From: JALZDI01 sp035557095
GTDB taxonomy: Bacteria > Actinomycetota > Actinomycetes > Propionibacteriales > Nocardioidaceae
NCBI GenBank assembly: GCA_035557095.1
Contig: DATMEB010000071.1
Location: 1 to 64,000 of the forward strand
Direction of reading: 5' to 3'
Length of the DNA stretch: 64,000 nucleotides
The translations under genes were made by a program, and so were the position numbers. How positions within the stretch are numbered: position 1 is the stretch's first letter; each line of letters starts with the position of its first letter. This document shows, in pieces, positions 9,575 to 17,174 of the stretch. The notes under the pieces were generated by a model. That model was not told the DNA's origin. It saw only the letters and a list, made by a program, of their open reading frames with translations, and did no database searches.

Positions 9575-10825
9575 CTACACCGAGGCGCTGACCGCGCCCG
9601 TCCACATCTCCAGGGCCGTGTCGATCTCGTCGCCGTCGACGACCAGCGCGGGGATCATGCGCACCACGTTGTTGTGTGCGCCGCACATCAGCAGCATCAG
9701 GCCGCGCTCACCGGCCTCGCGCTGCGCCCGTGCCGCGGTCTCCGGGTCGGGCTGACCGTCGGCGGTGACGAACTCGCTGCCGAGCATCAGGCCGAGGCCG
9801 CGTACGTCGCCGATCGCGGCGTGCTCGCTGGCGACCTTCTGCAGGCCGTTCAGCAGGCGCTGCCCCATGGTGGCGGCGTTGTCGACGAGCTTCTCCCGCT
9901 CGATCACGTCGATCGTGGCCAGCGCGGCCGCGCAGGACACCGGGTTGCCGCCGTAGGTGCCGCCCTGCGAACCCGGCCAGGCCTGGCTCATCAGGTCCTC
10001 GGAAGCGGCGATGGCCGACAGCGGGAAGCCGCTGGCCAGGCCCTTGGCCGTGACCAGCACGTCCGGGCGTACGTCGAAGTGGTTGTGGCCCCAGTACCGG
10101 CCGGTGCGACCGAACCCGGTCTGCACCTCGTCGACCACGAGCAGGATGCCGTGCTTGTCGGCGCGCTCGCGCAGGCCGGCCAGGAACCGGGAGTTCGCCG
10201 GAGCGTAGCCGCCCTCGCCGAGCACCGGCTCGACGAAGAACGCGGCGGTGTCGTTGGCCGGCGACGTCGTGGCCAGGACGTAGTCGAGCTCGCGCAGGGC
10301 GAAGTCGGTCGCGGTCTCCTCGTCCCAGCCGTAGCGGAAGCCGAACGGGAACGGCGAGACGGCGACGCCGGACGGCAGCGGCCCGATGCCGGCGCGGAAC
10401 TTCGTGCCCGACGTGGTCAGCGACGCAGCCCCGAACGTCCGGCCGTGGAAGGAGCCGTGGAACACCACGATGTTGGGCTTGCCGGTGGCGTGACGCACCA
10501 GCCGCATGGCCGCCTCGACCGCCTCGCTGCCGGAGTTGACGAAGAACGTGCTGTCCAGACCGGGCGGGAGCACGTCGCCGAGCCGCTCGCTCAGCTCGCG
10601 CAGCGGGAGGCTGAGCATGGTGGTGTACTGCCCGTGGATGAGCCGTCCGGCCTGCTGTCGCACGGCCTCCACGACCTGCGGATGGCAGTGCCCGGTCGAG
10701 GTCACGCCGATCCCGGCGGTGAAGTCGAGATGCCGTCGGCCGGCCTCGTCGTACACCCACACACCCTCGGCGTGGTCGACCACCACCGGGGTGGCCCGCT
10801 TCAGCTGCGGGGACAGCTTCGCCAT
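9575..10825 (-). CDS. Class-III pyridoxal-phosphate aminotransferase
   Basis: 416-aa fold-type I PLP enzyme of the omega-amino acid/4-aminobutyrate transaminase group, moving an amino group from an omega- or alpha-amino compound to a keto acid. Seen are the N-terminal 'RHLDFTAGIGVTSTGHCHP', the phosphate-binding 'NSGSEAVEAAMRL', 'FHGSFHGRT', 'VVDEVQTGFGRTG' with the PLP-contacting Asp, and the Schiff-base lysine in 'VTAKGLASGFPL'. It is annotated elsewhere as GABA transaminase-like, but the substrate cannot be fixed. It follows the GntR gene by about 65 bases on the same strand and belongs to the catabolic cluster. Confidence 0.9.
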   Translation of the reverse strand: MAKLSPQLKRATPVVVDHAEGVWVYDEAGRRHLDFTAGIGVTSTGHCHPQVVEAVRQQAGRLIHGQYTTMLSLPLRELSERLGDVLPPGLDSTFFVNSGSEAVEAAMRLVRHATGKPNIVVFHGSFHGRTFGAASLTTSGTKFRAGIGPLPSGVAVSPFPFGFRYGWDEETATDFALRELDYVLATTSPANDTAAFFVEPVLGEGGYAPANSRFLAGLRERADKHGILLVVDEVQTGFGRTGRYWGHNHFDVRPDVLVTAKGLASGFPLSAIAASEDLMSQAWPGSQGGTYGGNPVSCAAALATIDVIEREKLVDNAATMGQRLLNGLQKVASEHAAIGDVRGLGLMLGSEFVTADGQPDPETAARAQREAGERGLMLLMCGAHNNVVRMIPALVVDGDEIDTALEMWTGAVSASV

Positions 10826-10889
10826 GCTTCGCCTCCATCCGACCCGTGGGTCAAGTCGCGTGTCTCGACGCTATCGCGTCGATGTGCGG

Positions 10890-11564
10890 TCAGTCCCCGA
10901 CCGGTAGCGGCACCAGCCGGTAGACCGCGTCGTGCATGTGCGCGCGCATGATCTCGATCGCGGCGAAGCGGTCACCCGCGCGGATCGCGTCGACGATGAC
11001 CGAATGCTCCTGGGCCAGGTCGTCGGGGACGACATAGGTGTCGGCGAGCGCGGCCATGCACATCCGGGTCTCGACCAGCAGGGTGCTGGCCATGCGCTGC
11101 AGCCGCGTGCTGCCCGACTCGGACACCAGTAGCTCGTGGAACGCGGCGTCGGTCTCGCTCAGCCGGTCGTTGGGCCCGCGCTCCGCGGCCGCGGACAGCC
11201 GCTGCACCGACCGGTCGAGGCGGCGGGTGGATGCGTCGGAGTCGTCGTGGGTCATGATCTCGAGCACGGCGGCGGTCTCGATGGCCAGCCGCGCGGTGTA
11301 GATGTCGCGGATGTCCTCCTCGGACAGCGTCACCACGAACAGCCCGCGGTGGGGAATGCTCTCGAGCAGCTGCTCCTGCACCAGCCGCTGCATCGCCTCG
11401 CGCAGCGGGCCGCGGCTCACCCCGAACTCCTCGGCGAGGGCGGCTTCGCCGACCTGCTCGCCCTGGGCGAAGTCGCCGGACATGATCGCCTCGCGCAGCT
11501 GGTCAGCGATGAGCGTGGAGGTCGGTACGCGCTCGATCGGCTTGACATGCTCCGTAGGGCTCAT
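10890..11564 (-). CDS. GntR family regulator, FCD (FadR) subfamily
   Basis: 224-aa metabolite-responsive transcription factor. A winged-helix DNA-binding domain (about residues 15-80; recognition region EEFGVSRGPLREAMQRL) is followed by an all-helical FCD ligand domain (about 88-220) with the metal-site pattern DxxFH (DAAFHELLV) and further histidines in AQEHSV and RAHMHD. Its ATG overlaps the stop of the upstream isomerase-like gene by four bases. It is the only regulator in the cluster and the best candidate to bind ATTGT-TG-ACAAT at three sites (inference). The cluster's own acid intermediate would be the expected effector. Confidence 0.92.
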   Translation of the reverse strand: MSPTEHVKPIERVPTSTLIADQLREAIMSGDFAQGEQVGEAALAEEFGVSRGPLREAMQRLVQEQLLESIPHRGLFVVTLSEEDIRDIYTARLAIETAAVLEIMTHDDSDASTRRLDRSVQRLSAAAERGPNDRLSETDAAFHELLVSESGSTRLQRMASTLLVETRMCMAALADTYVVPDDLAQEHSVIVDAIRAGDRFAAIEIMRAHMHDAVYRLVPLPVGD

Positions 11565-12337
11565 CGGGCCGCCTCCGTCGTGTCCGGGCCTGCGGTGCCG
11601 TGGGTGCCCGCAGGACTGCGGAACAGAGTACCGAGACCGGGCCGGGAAGGCTGCCGGTCCAGCAACCGAAGTCCCTCCCAGGCCGATACCTGGTTGGCCG
11701 TCAGCACGACCTTGCCGACGTGCTCCTCCAGCGCGTCCAGGTGATCGGCGGTGTGCAGGGCCGTGTCGGGCATCATCAGCGCGTCCGCCCCGGGGTGGTC
11801 GCTCGCGGCGGCCATCTCCAGCAGCTGCGGGCGGGGGAGCGTGCCGACCTCGGCGGCGGTGAAGATGTCGCGGCTGGTGGTCCGGACGACCTCCAGGCCG
11901 GCGTCGGCGAGGAAGGCCGCGAACAGCTCGGTGACGTCCTCGGGGTAGGTCGCGACCACGGCGACACGGCGTACGCCGAGCGTCTGCGCGGCGCGCACGA
12001 ACGCCAGCGAGGTGCTCGAGGCGGGCATCCCGGCGGCCTGTGCAAGCGCCGCGGCCTGCCGGTGCGCGCCCTCCCAGCCGTAGACGAAGCTGCCGCTCGT
12101 GCAGGCCCACACCACCGAGTCGGGGGACTGCGGCGCGAGCGCGGCCGCGCCGTCGGCGAGCCGGTCGTCACGGCCCCAGTCGAGCAGCGCGTCCGCGCGG
12201 TGCGCGTCCTCGACCATCACGGTGTGGTGGAGTGGAAGCGCGAAGCCCTGACCGAGCTGGTGCGCCAATCTGGGGAAGTCGTCCTCGGCGGAGTAGCCGG
12301 GATAGAGGATTCCGACTGTCGTCAAGGGCTCGCTCAT
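11561..12337 (-). CDS. Maleate isomerase/arylmalonate decarboxylase-like protein lacking the second cysteine
   Basis: 258-aa member of the Asp/Glu/hydantoin racemase superfamily, maleate cis-trans isomerase branch. Relatives use two cysteines, one in each half. The first is present (WACTSGSF, C79), but the second position reads 'MMPDTALHT', with D191 where the sister protein at 13022 has Cys. It therefore may not catalyse a two-base racemisation or the standard maleate reaction. Arylmalonate decarboxylase is a known single-Cys case, but with the opposite cysteine kept. ATG at 12337 is preferred over TTG 12343 because of AAGG spacing. First gene after operator copy 2, coupled to gntR. Confidence 0.8.
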   Translation of the reverse strand: MSEPLTTVGILYPGYSAEDDFPRLAHQLGQGFALPLHHTVMVEDAHRADALLDWGRDDRLADGAAALAPQSPDSVVWACTSGSFVYGWEGAHRQAAALAQAAGMPASSTSLAFVRAAQTLGVRRVAVVATYPEDVTELFAAFLADAGLEVVRTTSRDIFTAAEVGTLPRPQLLEMAAASDHPGADALMMPDTALHTADHLDALEEHVGKVVLTANQVSAWEGLRLLDRQPSRPGLGTLFRSPAGTHGTAGPDTTEAAR

Positions 12338-12402
12338 GGGCAACCTTCGTGGCTGGAGTGCTGACTGGACTGGCGGCTGGACCGGTGACTGGACACAGTT
12401 TC

Positions 12403-12416
12403 GATTGTTGACAATC
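12403..12416. promoter_or_regulatory. Operator copy 2 and promoter between divergent catabolic genes
   Basis: GATTGT-TG-ACAATC palindrome (6+2+6) within the shared 17-base sequence 12404-12420. Rightward, TTGACA (12408-12413) is followed after 18 bases by TAGCGT (12432-12437), a good promoter for the DUF3830 gene. A repressor on the palindrome would cover this -35. Leftward it lies 65 bases before the isomerase-like ATG. Confidence 0.72.
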
Positions 12417-12473
12417 CTACAGATGCGTACTTAGCGTCGGCAGGCTGCCGGACGACGACGGAGGAGACGGGCG

Positions 12474-12983
12474 ATGGCGCGCTACCTGGACATATCGTTG
12501 CAGAAGCGCGGTGTCACCTGCGTGGCCCGGATGCTCGACGACCGGGCTCCGCGCACCTGCGCGGCGGTGTGGGACGCGCTGCCGCTCGGCGCGGACGCCT
12601 ACCACGCGAAGTACGCCCGCAACGAGATCTACACGTTCGTGCACACGTTCGCCGAGGTGGCACCGGGACGAGAGAACACCACGATCACCCCGATCCCCGG
12701 CGACGTCGTCTACTTCCCGTTCGAGAAGTGGGAGATGGCGAACGCCGCGTACGGGTACTCCGCGGACTCCGCCCAGCGCGAGGCCGAGCACATCGTCGAC
12801 CTCGCGCTGTTCTACGAGCGCAACAACCTGCTGCTCAACCCCGACGTGGGGTGGGTCCCCGGCAACGTGTTCGCGACGATCGTGAAGGGGCTCGACGAGA
12901 TCGCGGCGGCCGCGCAGGACCTGTGGCGCCGCGGGTTCGAGGGCGAGACTCTGCACTTCGCCCGGCACGACGGCGAGCTCTGA
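12474..12983 (+). CDS. DUF3830 family protein, cyclophilin-like
   Basis: 169-aa cytosolic protein of the DUF3830 family, which has a cyclophilin-like beta-barrel (TM1367-type) but no demonstrated reaction. The N-terminal 'GVTCVARMLDDRAPRTCAAVW' matches the strand-helix that opens this fold; later 'PGDVVYFPFEKWEMANAAYG' is a conserved central stretch. Start is supported by GGAGGAGACGGG upstream. It is first after the operator copy 2 promoter and ends at a terminator shared with the convergent isomerase-like gene. I recall the family recurring beside Asp/Glu-racemase-like and amidase genes, suggesting a catabolic function; the sequence itself does not reveal it. Confidence 0.8.
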   Translation: MARYLDISLQKRGVTCVARMLDDRAPRTCAAVWDALPLGADAYHAKYARNEIYTFVHTFAEVAPGRENTTITPIPGDVVYFPFEKWEMANAAYGYSADSAQREAEHIVDLALFYERNNLLLNPDVGWVPGNVFATIVKGLDEIAAAAQDLWRRGFEGETLHFARHDGEL

Positions 12984-12985
12984 GC

Positions 12986-13010
12986 GGGCGCGCTCCCGGT
13001 GAGCGCGCCC
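12986..13010. terminator. Bidirectional terminator between DUF3830 and isomerase-like genes
   Basis: GGGCGCGCTC-CCGGT-GAGCGCGCCC, perfect 10-bp stem with 5-base loop, in the 38-base gap between convergent stop codons. Confidence 0.8.
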
Positions 13011-13021
13011 GGCAGGCGCGC

Positions 13022-13795
13022 TCACACCGCCTCGGGCAGCGTCTGCGGAGCCACCACGGTGCCGGTGTCGAACAACCGCTGACCGTTGGGCTGGATGCGG
13101 GCGCCGGCGGCTCGCAGCGCGGCCCACATCGAGACCTGGTTGGCGGTGATCACCGGCTTGCCCAGGGCCTCCTCCAGGGGCGCGATCACGTTGTATGTCG
13201 CGAGGTTGGTGCAGCTGATGTAGATCGCCTCGGCCTCGGGGTGGTCGGCTGCCATGGCCAGCTCGTGCACCGTGGGGCCGGTGACCCGCCAGATCCGCTC
13301 GCCCAGCCCGAGCTCTCGGGCGGAGAGCACCTGGATGCCCGCCTCGTCCAGGAACATGTGCAGCCGCGCGGTGAGACTGGGGACGTACGGCGTCGCCACC
13401 GCGATCCGCCCGACGCCGAGATGGCTCAGTGCGTCCAGCAGCGCGCCGGACGTCGTCACGGCCCGGGGCGCGCCGGCGGAGACCATCTGCTCGCGCATCG
13501 CGGCCTCGCCTGGGACGCCGCGCACGAAGCTGCCGGAGGCGCACAGGTAGACCACGACCTCGGGCTCGGCGGCAAGCAGGTTGGCCGTGCTGGCATGGAG
13601 GGTGTCGTCGGTGCTGATCAGCTCGGCCATCTCGACGCTCGACGACATCGGATGGAAGGCGGTGCGCGTCAGGAGAAGGGAGACGTTGTCCGGCGCCCAG
13701 CGCCAGATCTCCCTGTCCAGGGCGAAGTCGTAGGGCACGATCACGCCGTAGGCGTGCTCGTCCCAGCCGTCCCAGCCGGCGGAGGTCTCAGCCAT
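13022..13795 (-). CDS. Maleate cis-trans isomerase / arylmalonate decarboxylase family protein
   Basis: 257-aa Asp/Glu racemase superfamily enzyme with both catalytic cysteines, C85 in 'YLCASGSF' and C195 in 'YISCTNLAT', as in maleate isomerase (C76/C194 in the Nocardia enzyme). Expected to isomerise, racemise or decarboxylate a small dicarboxylate through a cysteine adduct. The frame continues upstream to 13858, but that segment contains operator copy 3. I place the start at ATG 13795 (MAETSAGWDGW), where homology begins. Transcribed divergently from the hydroxyacid dehydrogenase gene. Clearly related to the product of 11561-12337. Confidence 0.85.
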   Translation of the reverse strand: MAETSAGWDGWDEHAYGVIVPYDFALDREIWRWAPDNVSLLLTRTAFHPMSSSVEMAELISTDDTLHASTANLLAAEPEVVVYLCASGSFVRGVPGEAAMREQMVSAGAPRAVTTSGALLDALSHLGVGRIAVATPYVPSLTARLHMFLDEAGIQVLSARELGLGERIWRVTGPTVHELAMAADHPEAEAIYISCTNLATYNVIAPLEEALGKPVITANQVSMWAALRAAGARIQPNGQRLFDTGTVVAPQTLPEAV

Positions 13796-13831
13796 ACCGC
13801 TCGTCCCATCACGCAGTAGCAACACGGCACT

Positions 13832-13843
13832 ATTGTTGACAAT
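13832..13843. promoter_or_regulatory. Operator copy 3 between divergent isomerase-like and dehydrogenase genes
   Basis: ATTGT-TG-ACAAT palindrome; bases 13832-13848 are identical to the other two copies and in the same orientation. It is 36 bases from the leftward ATG (13795) and 68 from the rightward ATG (13912). TTGACA is at 13836-13841; no clear -10 is seen. Confidence 0.7.
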
Positions 13844-13911
13844 CCTACGATCCCTCAAACGTGAAAAGTAGTCGGTTACCGTCTGTACTCCGGTCCGACT
13901 CGAGGAGGCAC

Positions 13912-14880
13912 ATGACCACGCCCACCGTCACGGTGCTGCACGGCGGGACGATGCCGCCCAACATGGACGCCATCGAGGCCCTCGCGCGGGTCCGCACCGC
14001 CCGGCCCGACGACCTGGCCGAGGGGCTCCGGGGCGCCGAGGTGCTGCTGGCCTGGGACTTCACCACGCCGGCGCTCAGCTCCGCGTGGTCCGGCGCCGAC
14101 CGGCTGCGCTGGGTGCACACCGCCAGCGCGGGGGTCGACAACGTCCTGACCCCGGACGTCATGGACAGCGACGTGGTCGTCACGAACTCACGCGGTGTGT
14201 TCGAGACCCCGATCGCCGAGTACGTCACCGGGGTCGTCCTGATGACCGCCAAGGACATGATCGGGACCTGGCAGCTCCAGCAGCGCCGCGAGTGGCAGCA
14301 CCGCGACACCCACAGCGTCCAGCGGCGGGTCGCCGTGGTGGTGGGCGTGGGACCGATCGGCCGGGCGGTCGGGCGGATGCTGGCCGCGGTGGGGCTGTGG
14401 GTCCGCGGCGTCGGGCGCAGCCACCGGGCCTCCGACCCCGACTTCGGCGAGGTCGCGCCGGCCTCCGAGCTCGGCGCGCAGGTCGCCGACGCCGACTACG
14501 TCGTCCTGGCCGCGCCGCTGACCGAGGAGACCCGGGGCATGGTGGGCCGGAGGATCCTCGAGGCCATGCCACCGAAGGCGGTGCTGATCAACGTCGGACG
14601 CGGTGAGCTGGTGGTCGAGGACGACCTCGTGCAGGTCCTGCGGTCGGAGGGGATCGCCGGCGCCGCGCTGGACGTGTTCGAGAAGGAGCCGTTGCCCGCG
14701 GACTCGCCGTTGTGGACGATGCCGCAGGTGCTCGTGTCACCGCACATGTCGGCTGACACGATCGGATGGCGCGACGACCTGGCCGCGCTGTTCGTGGAGA
14801 ACCTCGGCCTGTGGTGCGCCGGGGAGCCGCTGCGCAACGTGGTGGACAAGAAGCTCGGCTACGTGCCGTCGACGAGGTGA
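13912..14880 (+). CDS. D-isomer-specific 2-hydroxyacid dehydrogenase
   Basis: 322-aa NAD(P)-dependent dehydrogenase interconverting a D-2-hydroxy acid and a 2-keto acid. The Rossmann motif GVGPIG is at 145-150. The catalytic set is Arg230 (INVGRGELV), the Glu in 'DVFEKEP' and His278 (SPHMSA). N-terminal 'VHTASAGVDNVL' and 'TNSRGVF' are typical of the substrate domain. The ATG at 13912 is chosen because GAGGAGG sits at 13902-13908; an upstream in-frame start would lie against operator copy 3. The gene is followed 10 bases later by the amidase gene, forming an operon. Confidence 0.92.
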   Translation: MTTPTVTVLHGGTMPPNMDAIEALARVRTARPDDLAEGLRGAEVLLAWDFTTPALSSAWSGADRLRWVHTASAGVDNVLTPDVMDSDVVVTNSRGVFETPIAEYVTGVVLMTAKDMIGTWQLQQRREWQHRDTHSVQRRVAVVVGVGPIGRAVGRMLAAVGLWVRGVGRSHRASDPDFGEVAPASELGAQVADADYVVLAAPLTEETRGMVGRRILEAMPPKAVLINVGRGELVVEDDLVQVLRSEGIAGAALDVFEKEPLPADSPLWTMPQVLVSPHMSADTIGWRDDLAALFVENLGLWCAGEPLRNVVDKKLGYVPSTR

Positions 14881-14890
14881 AAGGCAGGCA

Positions 14891-16303
14891 ATGAGCAGGA
14901 CGAGTTCCGAGGTGGCCGACTGGTCCGCGACCGAGATGCTGTCGGCGTACCGGCGCCGTGAGCTGTCCCCGGTGGAGGCCACCCAGGCGGTCCTCGACCG
15001 GATCGAGAGCGCCGACGCCGCGGTCAACGCCTTCTGTCTGCTCGACCGTGAGCGCACCCTGGCCGACGCCCGGGCGGCCGAGACCCGCTGGAGCGAGGGC
15101 GCGACGCTCGGGCCGGTCGACGGCGTGCCCACCTCGATCAAGGACATCTTCCTGACCAGGGGCTGGCCCACGCTGCGAGGCTCGAAGGCGATCGACCCCG
15201 ACCAGGACTGGGACGCCGACGCCCCGCCCGTGGCGCGGCTGCGGGAGAGCGGCGCGGTGCTCGTCGGCAAGACGACCAGCCCCGAGCTGGCCTGGAAGGG
15301 CGTCACGGATTCGCCGCTGACCGGGGTGACCCGCAACCCGTGGGACGTGAGCCGGACCGCCGGCGGGTCCAGCGGGGGAGCTGCGGCCGCGGTCGCGCTC
15401 GGGATGGCGCCGCTGGCGATGGGCACCGACGGCGGTGGCTCGGTGCGCATCCCCGGCTCGTTCTGCGGGACCGTCGCGCTGAAGCCGACGTACGGCCGTG
15501 TCCCGCACTACCCGGCCAGCCCGTACGGCACGCTCGCGCACGCCGGGCCGATGACGATGACGGTCGAGGACACCGCGCTGATGCTCGACGTGATCAGCGG
15601 GTTCGACTCACGGGACTGGTCGGCCATGCCGGCGCCGACGCTGTCGTACCTCGAGTCGCTGGGTGCCGGGCTCCAGGAGGTCTCGGTCGCCTACAGCCCC
15701 GCGCTGGGCTACGTCGACGTCGACCCCGAGGTCGCGGCCCTGGTCAAGGAGGCGGTCGAGGTCCTGAGCGGACTGGGCGCGCGCGTGGAGGAGGTCGACC
15801 CCGGCTTCACCGACCCGGTCGAGTCCTTCCACGTGCTGTGGTTCTCCGGGGCGGCGCAGACCGTGCGCGACTTCACGCCCGAGCAGATGGCGGTGCTCGA
15901 CCCTGCCCTGCGGTCGGTCTGCGAGCAGGGCGCCCGGTTCAGCGCGCTCGACTACCTGCAGGCGATGCAGGAGCGGATGGCGCTGGGCATCCGGATGGGG
16001 GCGTTCCACGAGCAGTACGACCTGCTGGTCACGCCGACGATGCCGATTCCGGCGTTCGAGGCCGGGGTCGAGGTGCCCGCGGGGTGGCACGCCGAGCGCT
16101 GGACGAGCTGGGCGCAGTTCAGCTACCCGTTCAACATGACCCAGCAGCCGGCCGCCACCGTCCCGTGCGGGTTCACCTCCGCGGGACTGCCGGTGGGTCT
16201 GCAGATCATCGGGCCGCGGCACGCCGACCACCGCGTGCTGGCGGCGGCGAAGGCCTACGAGGACGCCACCGGCTGGTCCGACCGGCGGCCCCCGCGAGGC
16301 TGA
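14891..16303 (+). CDS. Amidase (amidase signature family)
   Basis: 470-aa amidase signature enzyme hydrolysing a carboxamide to acid plus ammonia (or acyl transfer). The Ser-cisSer-Lys triad is complete: Lys in 'PTSIKDIF', cis-Ser in 'TAGGSSGG' and nucleophile Ser in 'TDGGGSVRIPGSF'. It could also resemble GatA, but there is no gatB/gatC beside it and it lies in a catabolic operon after the hydroxyacid dehydrogenase, so a degradative amidase is more likely. It ends at a terminator shared with the convergent MBL gene. Ammonia released could feed the dehydrogenase/aminotransferase pair (inference). Confidence 0.9.
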   Translation: MSRTSSEVADWSATEMLSAYRRRELSPVEATQAVLDRIESADAAVNAFCLLDRERTLADARAAETRWSEGATLGPVDGVPTSIKDIFLTRGWPTLRGSKAIDPDQDWDADAPPVARLRESGAVLVGKTTSPELAWKGVTDSPLTGVTRNPWDVSRTAGGSSGGAAAAVALGMAPLAMGTDGGGSVRIPGSFCGTVALKPTYGRVPHYPASPYGTLAHAGPMTMTVEDTALMLDVISGFDSRDWSAMPAPTLSYLESLGAGLQEVSVAYSPALGYVDVDPEVAALVKEAVEVLSGLGARVEEVDPGFTDPVESFHVLWFSGAAQTVRDFTPEQMAVLDPALRSVCEQGARFSALDYLQAMQERMALGIRMGAFHEQYDLLVTPTMPIPAFEAGVEVPAGWHAERWTSWAQFSYPFNMTQQPAATVPCGFTSAGLPVGLQIIGPRHADHRVLAAAKAYEDATGWSDRRPPRG

Positions 16304-16317
16304 GGCGCGGCTGAGAC

Positions 16318-16336
16318 GGTCCGGCGTGGCCGGACC
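16318..16336. terminator. Bidirectional terminator between amidase and MBL genes
   Basis: GGTCCGGC-GTG-GCCGGACC, perfect 8-bp stem with 3-base loop, in the 38-base gap between convergent genes. It marks the right edge of the catabolic block. Confidence 0.75.
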
Positions 16337-16341
16337 AGGGC

Positions 16342-16995
16342 TCACCAGCCGCGGGCGCGCCAGTCGGCGAGCTGCGGACGCTCCACGCCGAGCGTGGAGT
16401 CGTCGCCGTGCCCGGGATAGAACCAGGTCTCGTCCGGCAGCCGGTCGAACAGCTTGGCCTCGACGTCGCCGATGAGGCTCTCGAAGTCCTTCGGGCTCTG
16501 CGTCTTGCCGACCCCGCCGGGGAACAGCGAGTCGCCGGTGAACAGGTGCGGGTTGCCCTCGGGGTCGTCGTACAGCAGCGCGATCGACCCGGGCGTGTGC
16601 CCGACGAGGTGGATCACCTCGAGCTCGCACCGGCCGACCGAGACCCGCTCGCCGTCGACGACCCGGCGGTTGACGTCGACCGGCAGCTCGTCGGCGTCCG
16701 CGTCGCCGGCGACCGTGGCGGCGCCGGTGTGCGAGACGACCTCGGCGAGCGCCTGCCAGTGGTCACCGTGCCGATGCGTCGTCACCACGGTCTGCAAGGG
16801 AGTGTCGCCGATCAGCGTGAGCAGCGTGGAGGCGTCGTTCGCGGCGTCGATCAGCAGCTGCTCGTCGGTGTGCCGGCAGCGCAGCAGGTAGGCGTTGTTG
16901 TTCATCGGCCCGACCGCGACCTTGGAGATGATCACGTCGGCCAGCTCACGGACGTCCGGCGTGCCGCCGACCGTCACGGTGCCGTGGTAAGCCAC
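16342..16995 (-). CDS. MBL-fold metallo-hydrolase (glyoxalase II-like)
   Basis: 217-aa metallo-beta-lactamase-fold hydrolase with binuclear zinc motif THRHGDHW (HxHxDH), later metal ligands in 'HLVGHTPGS' and 'FTGDSLF', and 'WFYPGHGDDS' near the end, all as in hydroxyacylglutathione-hydrolase-like proteins. GTG start with AAAGGAG 7 bases upstream. An MBL gene beside uvrA is, from memory, a conserved mycobacterial arrangement (Rv1637c-uvrA), so it belongs to the core genome rather than the catabolic block. Substrate unknown; thioester hydrolysis is a reasonable guess. Confidence 0.88.
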   Translation of the reverse strand: MAYHGTVTVGGTPDVRELADVIISKVAVGPMNNNAYLLRCRHTDEQLLIDAANDASTLLTLIGDTPLQTVVTTHRHGDHWQALAEVVSHTGAATVAGDADADELPVDVNRRVVDGERVSVGRCELEVIHLVGHTPGSIALLYDDPEGNPHLFTGDSLFPGGVGKTQSPKDFESLIGDVEAKLFDRLPDETWFYPGHGDDSTLGVERPQLADWRARGW

Positions 16996-17174
16996 AGGGT
17001 GACTCCTTTCATGGTGCTGCGAGCAAGCCTGTCGGTGGCCGTCTCTAGCATCGTCAGCATGGCTGTCGTCTCGGAGCGCTCCATCGCAGGTCTCCCGTCT
17101 CTGCCGTCTGCGGGGATGGGACCTAGCCGCAACCTATCGGTCCACCTGTCCGGCGTGAATCTTGCGTCGCCGGT

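Noticed and set aside
13796..13858. 21-residue N-terminal extension of the second isomerase-like protein
   Set aside because: It would be encoded by the operator and promoter region; homology starts at ATG 13795.
14603..14890. N-terminal extension of the amidase frame
   Set aside because: It overlaps the hydroxyacid dehydrogenase gene in another frame and is not amidase-like; ATG 14891 fits the family start.
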